Origin: Scenedesmus sp. ARA3
Taxonomy: Eukaryota; Chlorophyta; Chlorophyceae; Sphaeropleales; Scenedesmaceae
Direction of reading: 5' to 3'
Length of the DNA: 64,000 bases
NCBI GenBank assembly: GCA_004335835.1
Contig: RWJK01000996.1
Span: forward strand, 56,690-120,689
In this document: piece by piece, positions 1 to 11,141 of the stretch
Numbering within the stretch: the stretch's first letter is position 1
How the letters are laid out: each line of letters opens with the position of its first letter
The notes under the pieces: generated by a model
Seen by the model: the letters and a program-made list of their open reading frames with translations, nothing else
The model's database searches: none
What the model was told of the DNA's origin: nothing
Program-made: the position numbers and the translations under genes

Positions 1-549
1 CTGCTGCTGCTGACAAGCAGCAGCACACTCATGTGACATTCCAAAGGCAGCAGTGAGGCTGTGCCTATTTTGAGCGGCGACGCAATTCCAATAGCAACAC
101 AGTTCCAGTAGTATAATAATAGGTGAAACACAGGCGTTGAGCAAAGAGGTGCAACACACAAAGGAGCAGCAGCAGCAGCAGCAGTGGCGCAGCTGTGTGA
201 ACAGCAGCACAGCTGTGCTGCAGGACGCATGGTAAAGGACAAGGAAACCGCAATAATAATCATGGCTGGGCAATCAACGCCGCAGCCATGGACAGGAACC
301 ACGCAGGCTCTTGGCAGGCAGAGCAACACCCCGACACCACACATGTAACCCCTGACACAAGTGCAGCAGCAGCTCAACCTCCACACCAACGCGAAGGCAT
401 ACCCTACGTATCAAGGCCCCAGCACGCCTGCTGCAGCTGGGGCATGCAGTCCAGCAACATTATCCTGCCCACAACACCAAATAAACCCCTAAAACCCACT
501 CCGAACCCATTCCACCCCATCCATATACCTCTTTCAAAACCATCCGCAG
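1..549. other. Region downstream of the surface-protein gene
   Basis: No gene is supported here. It contains scattered CAG/CTG runs and lies 3' of the minus-strand gene ending at 550. Open frames crossing it are short and of biased composition. Confidence 0.5.
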
Positions 550-998
550 CTACGGTGCCCGTGCCGTGTCTTTGCACAGTCCCATGGGCACATTATCACG
601 GTACACGCCCAGCTCCCGCACGGCCCAGTACATGTCCTTGCACTTGCACTTGGCTGGCGGCTCTGTCTGGAAGGAGCTGATCTTCAAGCCGCTCTCCTCA
701 TCCACCCAGCTGGGTATAAATTCAGGAGACTCCCACCTGCGGGACAGCACAGAATCAGCAGCAGCAGCAGCAGCAGCACCAGCAGTGTTGTAGCGCGTTA
801 AGAAAAGCAACAGCATAAATGGCCATACACCCTGCAAACGTACAACAAGCAAAGAAACACATCTCAGGGTCTCAGCAGCTGCTAGCCCAGCTGCGGCGAG
901 GCAGCAGCATGCCAAAGGTCACACATGAACGGCTATACCAAGCTTGAATATGAATGCTACAAACACGCATATCTAGTTGTTTGCATATAAGCTGTAGG

Positions 999-1043
<45 letters not shown>

Positions 1044-4000
1044 CACTTTGTGGTGCAGCCGCCAGCTCCAGGTGGATCGCACGAGAAGACAAACGTGCGC
1101 CTGCGAGGGTCGTTATATTTGCTTGTAACAAGTGTTATGTTCATCAGGTCCGGCAGCTTCCCGCCCTGCAGCATACACTCCGCAATAACATCTCCAACCT
1201 TGAACCCTCCAGGCCTGCTGCAAGTGGGTTGCTTCACGCTGGCTGGCGGCTGTGGCACCACCCACATGCGGCCTAGTGGCATCGGCCCGCGGTTCCAAAA
1301 CCCGTGGTTTAGGCTGCAGACCTTGTGATTTCCGGATCCGGGCACTTTTGGCCTGAAGCAGCGGGAGGCGGGTGCCACGCCGGCTTTGCTGCGGGCAAAA
1401 GCCATTACCGAGCTGCCAGTTAGGCAGCAGGATAGCGGCACTGTTATCTCAAGGGTTCCTGTTACTGCTGCGGCAGGAGCAGCAGTCAGCTCCACAGTAG
1501 AAGCTGCACTGCCAGCAGCAGCTGTGGCGTTGGCGGACACTGCATCTGTTCCTACAGCTGCTGCTGCCATGGCAGGTGCGCTGTTGAGGGCGCTGACGCC
1601 GTTGCAAGTTGCAGCAATGGAGGCCTTCACGTTCCACTTGCCATTCACAAAGCCAAAGTTTCCCCCGCATGTGACGGTGAGCTTGCCGGTAGTCTCGCTG
1701 GACGCTGCAAGCAGTAAATAGTGAACAGAACACCGCAGCAGCAAGATTATGACCATCATTGTGCGTCTGATGACAGGAAGTTGACAGCATAATAAGTTGA
1801 CTGAGTTAGGCGAGGCATCACTGCTGCTTCTACTTTGCTGTTCACCCTGCAACAGACTGGCCCACACCGCTGCTATACGTTGTGCTTTGCGCCTTTTCAG
1901 CCAGGTTTAGCAAAGCTGTGATATGCAGATATGTCTGAACAGCACGTGGCCGACCACCTTCCAGCGCCAAACACACTGCTGTGTGTCAAACATGTGTCTC
2001 AAACACACTGCTGTGTGTCAAACATGTGTCTCAAACATACTGCTGTGTGTCAAACATGTGTGTCAAACATACCACTGTGTGTCAAGCACACCACTGTGTG
2101 AGCAGCCACCCACATTCCAGGGTCGACTTGCAGTCAGTCGACAGCGCCGCCAGCGTGCCAGGTGCCACCACCTGGCGCAGCAACGCAATCCTGCTGCTGC
2201 TGCCGCTCCTGCTATTATGTCGTACACAGCAGCCACTAATCCGTCACCATGATGGTGCTACAGCAGAACGCTATGCTGCCGTCACTCATCATCTAGTGCT
2301 GCTTCATGTAAATACCACACGCAACTACCTCCCTCTCGGTATTCAAATACTTTGTACATCACAGCCACCCACCTTCCAATGTCGACTTGCAGTCAGTCGA
2401 CAGCGCCGCCAGCGTGCCAGGTGCCACCACCTGCCCCAACGGCTTGATAGCAGCCACCTGTGCTCCATTGCCCGCATTGTCCACCCAGTACTCAAACTGC
2501 GCTGTTGCGGTTCGAGAACCCAAGCACACTGGCACAGGCTCCAGGTGCCTCAGGTTGACAATTGGCCTTGCTTTGACGCTGATGCGCGTGGTTACGGGTG
2601 TCGTGGCAAGCTCCTGTTTGCAGACTGACACTGCACCTTGCTCCATCAGGTAGGCTGCAAGGGTGATGTCGTAGGTGCCGGAGGCAAAGCCGGCAGCGTC
2701 GTTTGTGCTGCAGGTGACGGTTACGCCTGTTGTAGACAGCGGCAGTTAACAACAGCAACAGCAACAGCAGCAGCAGCAGCAGCAGCATCACAAGCAGTGG
2801 TGACGTCGTAGGTGCCCGAGGCAAAGCCAGCAGCGTCGTTTGTGCTGCAGGTGACGGTCACGCCTGTTGTACACAGCAGCGATTAGCAGCAGCGGCAGCA
2901 GCGGCAGCAGCAGCAGTGGTGAGGCCCGCAACAAGGTGTAAGGCAGAGTGCTGCGCCTGGTAAGCCGTGATCATGCAACACATGGGCAGCTGCTGCTGTG
3001 GTGCCAATTCTCTGCTCCCTCTGCTGCTGGCAGCAACCTTGCATTGCTGCCAAACCTGCATGCATGTTTTGCAACGCAGCAGCTGCTACCAGAGCGCCTG
3101 CCCAAGCCGGAGTATACTACATCCCACTTTGTCTGCAAATGGCACCTACCGGAGCCTCCCGCTCACCCACCTGCCCCCGACTCAGCAGCGCTGCACATGC
3201 TCCTGTCCTGGCCATTGACCGTCACAGTGTACCCCATCGCGAGCCCGCGCACGCTCTCGCTCTTCTCATACGGGAAGCTCAGCAAAAACTGCTTGCTGCC
3301 GAAGCACAGCTCGGCATCTTGCGCCTTGGTGAGCCGGATGCTTGGGGGCCCGATGACGACTGCGGTTGTGGAGATGCTTCTGAACACGCCACCGCAGCCA
3401 GGCATGCCGTTGTCGAAAACAGCTGTGACCTGCAGTGAATGCGGGCCCTCGCTGAAGGAGCCCTGGCAGGCCACAGCGACCACGCCAGACTGTGTGAAGC
3501 CGTCCATGGAGCGCTCCACTGTCATTTTGTTATTTTTGTAACGGGTACGACAGCGATGCCGGCAGCCAGGTGCGAGGGTCATTGCAGCAGTGACGGCAGC
3601 AGAACAGTATGCAGAACTGTCAGCGCATATGGGGTTTTTGGACTGATGCATGTCACTACTGCTGCTGCGGCTGCAGGGATGTCTCGGCCCCTCTCACCAG
3701 TTGCGTTACAGGTCAGCTGCTGCTGCTGCTGACACTTCTGCTGCCACTCCTGATGCTGATGGGCCTACACCACCCTAGGTTGCTTCTTGATTGCAGCGGC
3801 TCCTGCTGCCATCCCTGCCGCTAACGTCTGTTGCTGCTACCGCAGCTGCTGATGCTGTGCTGCCTGCAGCCACTCACTCACAACCTCCGGCTCGCAGCTG
3901 CTGCTGCTGCTGCTGCGCTGGCTGCTAATGCTGCTGCTGCTGCTGTTCCTGCAGCCAATCACTCACAACCTCCGGCTCGCAGCAGCTGCTGCTGCTGCTG

Positions 4001-5692
4001 CTGCGCTGGCTCCTACTGCTCCTGCTGCTGCAACCATTGCTGCAAATTGGAACTCACCTACGACCTCCGGCTCGCAGCTGCTGGCCTCTCCATCAAAGAA
4101 AGTCTCAAAGGTGGGCGCAGTGTCGCCGTTGCCTGTCATGCTGGCTGTGTATGTGAGGTTGGTCACGATGCGGGTGCTGGAGCCGTCCAGGGAGCCCTGG
4201 CACTGGTCAGCCGGCTTCTGGGCTTCAATTGAGAGGCTGGGGGGCTGCTGGCAGGACACGTCGTCAGCAAGCACTCCTGCAGGAGGGACATGTTAACACA
4301 CATGTGGATGTTAGTATGTGCATAAACGGCAGGCCAGCAAGCTACATATCATGTGCCTCAAGAGCAAAGAGAGAGGCTGGGGGGCTGCTGGCAGGACACA
4401 TCGTCAGCAGTCACCCCTGCAGGAGGGACATGTTGACACACATGTGGGTGTTAGTGTGTGCAGGCATGCAAGGTAGATATCATGTGCTGGAGGCGAGAGG
4501 CTGGGATGCTGCTGGCAGGACACGTCGTCAGCAGTCACCCCTGCAGGAGGGGCACACACGTGTGGGTGTTAATGTATGCGGGCATGCAAGCTAGATATCA
4601 TGTGCTTCAAGCGAGAGGTTGGACGGCTGCTGGCAGGACACGTCGTCAGCAATCACCCCTGCACTGCAGGAGGGGCACGTTTGTGTGCATGATGGTTAGG
4701 GCCTAATGGGGCATGCCTGATGTGTGCTGCGAGTGGCATGTGTCAGCAGCAGTGTGTGAGCAGCAGTGTGAGCAGCAGTGTGAGCAGCAGAGTGAGCAGC
4801 AGCGACAGCTGTGTAAGGCAGCTGCTGCAGGAGAGCATCTGCATGCATGCAAGCATCCATGCTGCATCTGTCGCATGTTATGCCGTGTGTTAGTGAGTGT
4901 GGCTGATATGAGAAGAAGATGACACAGTGCGATGATGTTGTGCACTGCAGAGGTGCACTGCATGCCTGTATACTTTCCCAGCGTAAGCTGCAGCACAGTG
5001 CAGCTGTGCTGCATGGCATGGCAGCGGCTCTCTGCACGCCAGTGCAATGCAGTGCAATGCTGCTGCACCGCCAATGGGCTATGCGAGCACAACCCGTGAG
5101 GCACGCCAGTGAGGAGCTGCACAATGATATACAATTGCATAGAGGCAACTGGCGGCCTTCCCTTTCCTAGCTGCTGCGGATGCAAAATACCAGCAGTGCT
5201 GCTGCTGCTGCCGCTGCTGCTGCTGCTGCTGCTGATGTGGCCAAGCCTCAGCAGCACTTCACAGCAGATGCTGCAGCTCGCGCTGCCTTCACCTTAGTTG
5301 CATACACCACAACCAAACGTGCATATGCAAGGGTGTAGGACCCTACCAGAACTACCCACAATGCTGTGGTGCCACGTACCTGGCAAGGTGGCATACGTCA
5401 GGAGCAGGAATACCAGCTGCAGCACTACGCTGTATTTTCGTAGACTGTGCACGCCGATCTTTTGCTGCTGTCGCTTCGGCCTGGGCTGGTTGCTGCACGG
5501 AGTTTCAACAGCCTGCGTGGGGCAGCGGCAGGCGCGCCCAGCAGCAGACGTGGCCGCTGCATAACCATCTCCAGTGCCCATTGAAGTTTTATTTAACTTT
5601 GTGGTGTCCACTGGCTTTGCTAAGCGGCTCAGCGCACGAACGCTCTCTCCAGGAGCTGCAACAGCCGCTTCAGACCGCCGCTGTAATGCCAA
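550..5692 (-). CDS. Multidomain Cys-rich surface or secreted protein, 6 exons, 692 aa
   Basis: I do not recognise the family. The exons 5692-5380, 4276-4058, 3518-3171, 2726-2373, 1704-1047 and 736-550 have GT-AG borders and add up to 2079 nt in frame. Exon 1 ends with a hydrophobic segment (YSVVLQLVFLLLTYATLPG) preceded by basic residues, like a late signal sequence or signal anchor. Exons 2 to 5 encode successive beta-rich modules of about 70-120 residues that share a V-x-C start, paired cysteines and T-V/I-T strands (VACQGSF, VTVTCSTND, LTVTCGGNF), which suggests repeated Ig-like extracellular domains. Exon 5 also carries an Ala/Thr-rich linker and a Cys-containing region (FSCDPPGAGGCTTK) that continues into exon 6 (WESPEFIPSWVDEESG, then KCKCKDMYW). 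No C-terminal membrane anchor is visible. An extracellular matrix or cell-surface role is inference. The upstream part of exon 1 is low complexity, so a later start is possible. Confidence 0.7.
1969..2100. repeat. 32-bp minisatellite, about 4 copies, intronic
   Basis: Tandem copies of a unit containing ACACTGCTGTGTGTCAAACA lie in the intron between exons 4 and 5 of the surface-protein gene. Later copies are more diverged. Confidence 0.85.
2101..2178 (-). repeat. Copy of the exon-4 3' end with donor
   Basis: The segment repeats about 60 bp of the 3' end of exon 4 of the surface-protein gene (real copy near 2365-2440), including the donor-side bases. It lies downstream of the real donor, inside the intron. 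Confidence 0.8.
2796..2880 (-). repeat. Copy of the exon-4 5' end with acceptor
   Basis: It repeats about 75 bp of the start of exon 4 (real acceptor at 2727), including the ACAACAG acceptor-like bases, and lies upstream of the real exon. Confidence 0.8.
3880..4085 (-). repeat. Three donor-junction copies of exon 2 separated by CTG tracts
   Basis: A segment of about 25-30 bp, covering the end of exon 2 (EPEVV) and its GTGAGT donor, occurs near 4055-4080 (real), 3960-3985 and 3876-3900. CTG-rich sequence separates the copies. Confidence 0.75.
4282..4680 (-). repeat. Acceptor-junction copies of exon 2, about 120-bp tandem
   Basis: Three extra copies near 4370-4430, 4495-4545 and 4610-4665 repeat the exon-2 acceptor (CTGCAG) and its first coding bases, plus upstream intron. 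The real acceptor is at 4277. All extra copies lie upstream in transcription order, inside intron 1. Confidence 0.85.
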
Positions 5693-6605
5693 AAGATCAA
5701 AAATGTAATAGCTTGCAAGATGCTATCTGGTTGCAGCGATGTAGGCTACTTGCTGGTCGACTTCTATGGTTGGTCTGAGTTGCATGTTCAACGTTCGCAG
5801 ATATCAAGAGTTGAGTTCACACGCTATACATAGAGAACGCATCTGCACGATCAGCAGGCTATGCTCGCCCTACTGCTCATGCTGCATTCACCTGTGAAGT
5901 TAGGTGTGCAGAACACCACGAACAGTTCTTGCGTAATGCGCGGCGACCCTTCGTGTTCGTTGAGCTTGAGCACAACCAGACCGTGACAAACTTTAAGAAT
6001 ACATGCATGTTGTATGTTTGTGCATGTCTCCCCTCAAACCGTCAGGTCAGACCTACCACGCCCCCTGCACGCGTTTGGACAGGATTGGCTGGCCTTCTCA
6101 CGGCCAATCGAACGTAAATCTTGCCAGATAACGCATTACAGCTGCTGCTGCCTGTTTCTGGAAAGGCAGTACACTTCTATTGTGCAGGGCTGGCAGCAGA
6201 TGCCATCTGGGTGGCATGCACTGCACCTTGCCACAGCCTTAAAATGCCGCAATAGCACGGGTTCTCCTGTAATTGTTTCTGCAACCCCAACCCAGCTGAC
6301 CCCACCAGGTTTCGGCCCACACACCAAATACAGCACGGAGCATGCCGGTGACCCAGCAACACACCGTGACATAAAAAATTGGTTACCTTACACATGCTTC
6401 GAGACAACATCCCATACCACATCCTACACCTGGACACGCAGCAGCAGCGGTGCGCAACCAGCGCTGACACCTTGCCACATGCTTGACCTGTAATCACTGC
6501 TTCGGCACTAGCTCTCTGCCAGCAGCACGACACAAGCTTGAAGGTGCGTAAATTTGCACTTTTCATGCTAGATTGTCCATCTTTACGACACACAGTAACA
6601 AACTG
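5693..6605. other. Intergenic region between two minus-strand genes
   Basis: It holds the 3' flank of the protease-like gene and the promoter of the surface-protein gene. A TGTAA motif in minus-strand orientation lies near 6387-6391, about 215 nt past the upstream stop, and could be a poly(A) signal. No coding potential is supported. Confidence 0.5.
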
Positions 6606-9443
6606 TCACTGGTGCACTTGAGGGGGCCTGTCAGCCAGGTACAGCCAGCCAGACTTGAGGCACAGCACTGCACGCTGGCGGCCCCACACATCTGCGCCCA
6701 CCACCATAGCGGGCTGCCCAGACAGGCCCAGCTGCGCTAAACCCCGCAACCCCGCAACGCCAAACCGCGAAGGCGGTGACAGCAGCAGCGAACCTGAGCT
6801 GCTGCTGCTGCTGGTGGTGCTGGTTGCAGTTGCTGCTGCCGCAGCTGCAAGCCTCGCATGGCCTAACACCAGCTTCACAGCACTGGCAGCCACCTGATGC
6901 TGCTGCACCCGCAGCGGACTGTATCCACTGCCGTTGCTGCTGCTGCTGCTGCTGCTGCCACGGCCTCCCTTAGCGCTCTGTGGGCTACGAAATGGTTGCA
7001 CATTGCCTTCCAGCCAGCCGCCGATGCTGCTGCTGCTGCTGCTGCTGCCTGTCCCCAATCCGCCTGGCAGCGATATCTTTGGTGGCTGCCGGTTCAGAGC
7101 ATCAAGATGGCTGCTGCTGCTGCTGCTGCTGCTGCTGTGGCCGCTGACATGCAGTCCGTGCTGCTGCTGTTGCTGGTGACTGTGGTGATGCTCAGCCACC
7201 TGGGCGCTGCTGCTGCTGCTGCCGCTGCCGCTGCCAGGCAGCTTAGGCCGCTGTAGCAGCAGCTCAGCATCTGGCAGCACCTCAATATTGCCAAAGTAGC
7301 CATACATGTTGGCCGCCCCACCGCCACCGCTGCTGCTGCCTCCCTGCCCCTGCGGCGTGCTGCTCCCTGCTGCTGCTGTGGCACCGCTGCTGCTGCCGTC
7401 ACTTGCCAACTGCTGCTGCTGCTGCTGCTGCCACTGGCGCTCCTCCTGCTGCTGCTCTGTGCAGGTCATGCCCAGCAGTGCAGCGGCCTCCCAGTTGAGT
7501 ATGCTGGTGGCTGCTGACAGGTCCAGCAGCCCAGTGAATGGCGCGCTGCCTGCCAGGGACACTGGCAGCACGATGGCACCACCTGCACAGCAAGCACACG
7601 AATGGACAGGTTGCAGCAGGCGGCAGCAGCAGCTTGTAAGGGTCAGTATGGAGGCACCTCCTGGCCACAGGGTAGTCACAGCAAGTGGCATGAGGCAGTG
7701 AGATGAGGCAAGTGGAGTGCATTGCAGCCCCCCAGTTGAGGATGCTGGTGGCTGCTGATAGGTCCAGCAGCCCAGTGAAGGGTGCGCTGCCTGCCAGGGA
7801 CACAGGCAGCACAATGGCGCCGCCTGCGCACAACAGCAGCAGATAGAGAACCGGCAGCGCGTGAGAGTGGCTTGAGTAGACATGAGGGGTTGGCTAAGGG
7901 ACTGCGGCGCTGCCTGCCAGGGACACCGGCAGCACGATGGCACCACCTGCGCAGCAAGCAGATGAATGGACAGGTTGCAGGCGGCAGCATGTGAGGGGCA
8001 GCATAACAGCACCTCCAGGCCAGGGCGTAGCGACTGCAATGACACGAGGCAGCAGCGTGGGACAGGGAGTGCTGCCTGCCAGGGACACCGGCAGCACAAT
8101 GGCACCACCTGTGCACAGCAGCAGCATGCAACAAGAGCGAGCGAGCAGCAAGAGGTGCATGCTGAAAAGTCTCCAGTAAGTCCGAGCCACAGGCGGTGCC
8201 GTCACCAAGGCCAGCCAGAGCGACAGCACGCAACAGAGGCAGCAGAGCATGAGAGGCGCAGGCAGGAGAGGGCACCGCATGGCCCGCCGCCAGACGGTGA
8301 CAAATGCAAGCAACATCATACCAGTGACGAGATGTAAAACTCAAGGATGCAGCACATCAGCGATAGTGCAACCCACAACCACAACGTCGATACACAGCAT
8401 ATGTCACAGCCACTCACTTTCTGTGAACCTGCAGGGCACGGGCGTCATGCCGGCCACTTCACACAGTCCCAGCTCCACATGGCCTGCGGGGTGCAGCGCC
8501 AGCTGGTTACCAGCCACATCCACATCAAGGTCAACAACAGATCAAGCCATCTATGCTTCATGCCAGATGCGCCAGACTTGATACTGGGCACATAAAGTAG
8601 AGGCGACTGACAGCGTTGACAGCAACAGCAAACTTGTAACACTAGCAGCAGTCACTCACTCTTTGTAAAGCGACACGGCACGGGCGTCATGCCTGCCACG
8701 TCACACAGCCCCAGCTCAACGTGGCCTGCGGGGTGCAGCGCCAGCTGGTTGCCAGCCACGTCCACATCAAGGTCAAAGCAGCGCAGCACCTGCACACCCA
8801 ACAAGCCGCCAACCGCTGGCACTGCTGCTGCCGCTGCCGCTGCTGCTGCTGCTCCAGCAGCGGATCCGGCGCTGCTGTTGGCAGGTGGCTGCTGCTGCTG
8901 CTGGGTGGTGTTAGGGGGCTTGCTGCTGCTGCTGCTGCTGCCTGGCTTTTGCTGCTGCTGCTGCTGGCGGCGTGGCGGCAGCAGCAGTGAGGCCACGTAG
9001 GCCTGCTGCGGGGGCAGCTTGGCAGTGCCTGCAGCCCAAAGCAGCAACAGATGCAACAGGTGCAGCCAATGCAGCAACAAGTGCAACAGGTGCAGCCAAT
9101 GCAGCAACAAGTGCAAGCAACCGTGTTGACTGTGTGTAGGTAAAATCAGCGCATGCCAGGTGGTAGTTGCCACGCACTTTGGCATATGTGTCGGGTGTAT
9201 GGGAGGCTGATGACAAGCATGTCTGGTCAACTGCTAGCTGGAAGTCAACGCACAACATAGCAGCAGGGTGGCGAACCACACACCACAACTGCTCATGCAG
9301 CGAGTGCAATGCAGGTGTGCTTTGACTATGCATCTGCGCTGTTATAAAGCTGACATGAAGACACTGCAGAGACAAAACAGGCACAGCCCACTCACCCAGC
9401 CACATGTCTGGCAGCTGCACCCGCTGCCGCAGGCGCAGCCTGC

Positions 9444-9477
<34 letters not shown>

Positions 9478-9570
9478 GCTGCTCGTCCCTTCTCCGCTGG
9501 TGCCACTCCCTGCCACTGCATCGCTGCTGCTGCCTCTGCTGCTACTTCCCTCCCTGTTCCCTTCACCCTC

Positions 9571-9611
<41 letters not shown>

Positions 9612-10071
9612 CACTGGCCTTGCTGCTGCTGCTGCTGCCAGGCGCTGCAGGTTTGCGCCCCAGCACCACCGCCACTCCATCTGCCGGCCCCATGCCCAAT
9701 CTGCTGCGCAGGCCAGGCGTGATTCGCGACAGGTAGCTGGACCCATCCAGCAGGAAATCCACAAACCCTACACCCTCCACATCTACTGGCACTGTCAGGT
9801 AGCGCCGGCTGCCTGCCCTGCCAGCAATACACAGCCGCAGCGGCAGCCGCACGATCTTGGCTCGTGCTGCCACGCGTGCGGCAGCGAGGCGCGACAGCAG
9901 TGCGGAGCGGCGCTTGCTGCTGGCAGCGACACGTGCGGCGCGCGAGGCGGCCTGCGTGGAGAGCTGTTGCTGCTGCTGCTGCTGCTTGGTTAGGCCTTGT
10001 TCTAGCTGCCGCTGACTGCTGCTGCTGCTGCTTGAGCCTGCAGCAAGCTGTTGCACTTGCTTTGATTGCTG

Positions 10072-10107
<36 letters not shown>

Positions 10108-10779
10108 GCAATTCCGCTGCTGTGGCTCTTCCTGTTCTTCTTCAGGTATCTGCACACCTGTCATGCAGCAGACACAAAGCTGAAGTAACTACCTGCAGTG
10201 CAGCGTGCTTCCCTGCATTTGTGAGCATGCATGCTGCTGTGTATGCATGAGTCCGCCAGCCATCAGCAGTATCCTTGCCTCGTACTGCATGAGGCATGCA
10301 TGCACGGTGCTGTAACTGTTGCTGACCAGGCTGCAGATAGCTATGAAATACAAAGCCACTACACGGTATGTAAGGCAACGCTGATGTGGCAATGTGCGCA
10401 TCAATGTTGCCAGCTGCTCACCATGCTTGTGCAGCAGCTGGAGCAACTGCTCTGTGGGGTAGTCTGCCAGTACTGCTTGCTCTAACCGAATATGCTGCTG
10501 GTGCTGCTTAGGTACGCTGCATGGCGTATAAATGCGGCTTCTTCTGCTGCCTGAGGCCCGCGAGATGTGGCACAGGCTGTGCTTGTGCAGCAGCGAGGCA
10601 CAGCCATACTGCTGGCGCACAACCAGGCCTCGATGCGACATCATTGGCTTTTTACTTGATCTTATAACTTGAAAATGGAGGCGACGGTGCAGAGGAAGAT
10701 CAATTTTAGGCAAAGCGAATGTTCCCTTGAGCAGGTCATGTATTCTCGGTGCTGGACAAATTAACCGATTCCATACCAA
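6606..10779 (-). CDS. Retropepsin-fold aspartic protease-like protein, 4 exons, 821 aa
   Basis: The exons are 10779-10422, 10157-9396, 9028-8660 and 7582-6606, totalling 2466 nt in frame. The folded parts resemble plant retropepsin-type aspartyl protease proteins. One lobe reads VDFLLDGSSYLSRITPGL, followed by GLLGVQVLRCFDLDVDV, like the typical ILG-x-DFL and F-D-V-x-F strands. A second lobe reads FTGLLDLSAATSILNWEA and ends VVGADVWGRQRAVLCLK, then SGWLYLA. Gln- and Ser-rich linkers encoded by CAG tracts separate them. The expected catalytic D-T/S-G is DGSS in lobe 1 and DLSA in lobe 2, so proteolysis is doubtful. The N-terminus is Arg/Ser/His-rich (from MMSHRGL) and could be an organellar transit peptide if translation starts at that internal Met. 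There is no reverse transcriptase or integrase nearby, so this is a host gene and not a retroelement. Confidence 0.75.
7727..8112 (-). repeat. Three acceptor-side copies of exon 4 of the protease-like gene
   Basis: The real exon 4 begins at 7582. Copies starting near 7830, 7957 and 8112 repeat its acceptor and first bases (GAIVLPVSLAGS). The nearest copy extends about 100 bp (through TGLLDLSAATSILNW) and the two farther ones about 40 bp. All are upstream in the direction of transcription. Confidence 0.9.
8412..8560 (-). repeat. Donor-side copy of exon 3 of the protease-like gene
   Basis: About 120 bp repeats the end of exon 3 (real donor at 8659), including HPAGHVELG-like coding sequence and a GTGAGTG donor. 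It lies downstream of the real donor. Confidence 0.9.
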
Positions 10780-11141
10780 TATCGATCATCAAATCCACGG
10801 TGTGTTTCTGAAGAGGCTGTTCAGCGTCTGCTGTGGCTTCGGCACCAGAAACCCTACTCACACCCCCTGTGAGTAGGGGGTTGCCGTCAAGGTGTACATG
10901 ACCACCGCTGTGCACCAGCAAGCACATCAATCGCAAGAGCAAATGAAAAAGCAGCAATGACAGAGGATTTATCAAGCAACCGTGTCAGCTTCCCTGATGG
11001 CCCCGAAACAGCAAGATCCCAACCCTAGCAAGCATCACACCATGTGGCTGTGACAGTCACACCCAACAGCTTAGTCAGCAAACAACCCTGCCCATGCACA
11101 TTGTTTGACCAGACTTCAAGCACCAAGTTCTGGCGCCAAAT
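10780..11141. other. Short intergenic region with a perfect hairpin
   Basis: It separates the start of the protease-like gene from the stop of the transporter gene. The one clear structure is an 11-bp inverted repeat at 10852-10878, listed separately. Confidence 0.5.
10852..10878. other. 11-bp perfect inverted repeat with 5-nt loop
   Basis: The arm CCCTACTCACA is followed by CCCCC and then TGTGAGTAGGG. It lies between the 3' flank of the transporter gene and the 5' flank of the protease-like gene. The function is unknown; it could form an RNA hairpin in either transcript. Confidence 0.8.

Noticed and set aside
288..915. Plus-strand open frames near the left end
   Set aside because: Composition is biased and they run antisense to the last exon of the surface-protein gene. 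No splice or domain support.
8911..10164. Retroelement origin for the retropepsin-like gene
   Set aside because: No reverse transcriptase, integrase, gag-like zinc knuckle or terminal repeats, and the gene has spliced introns in consistent phase.
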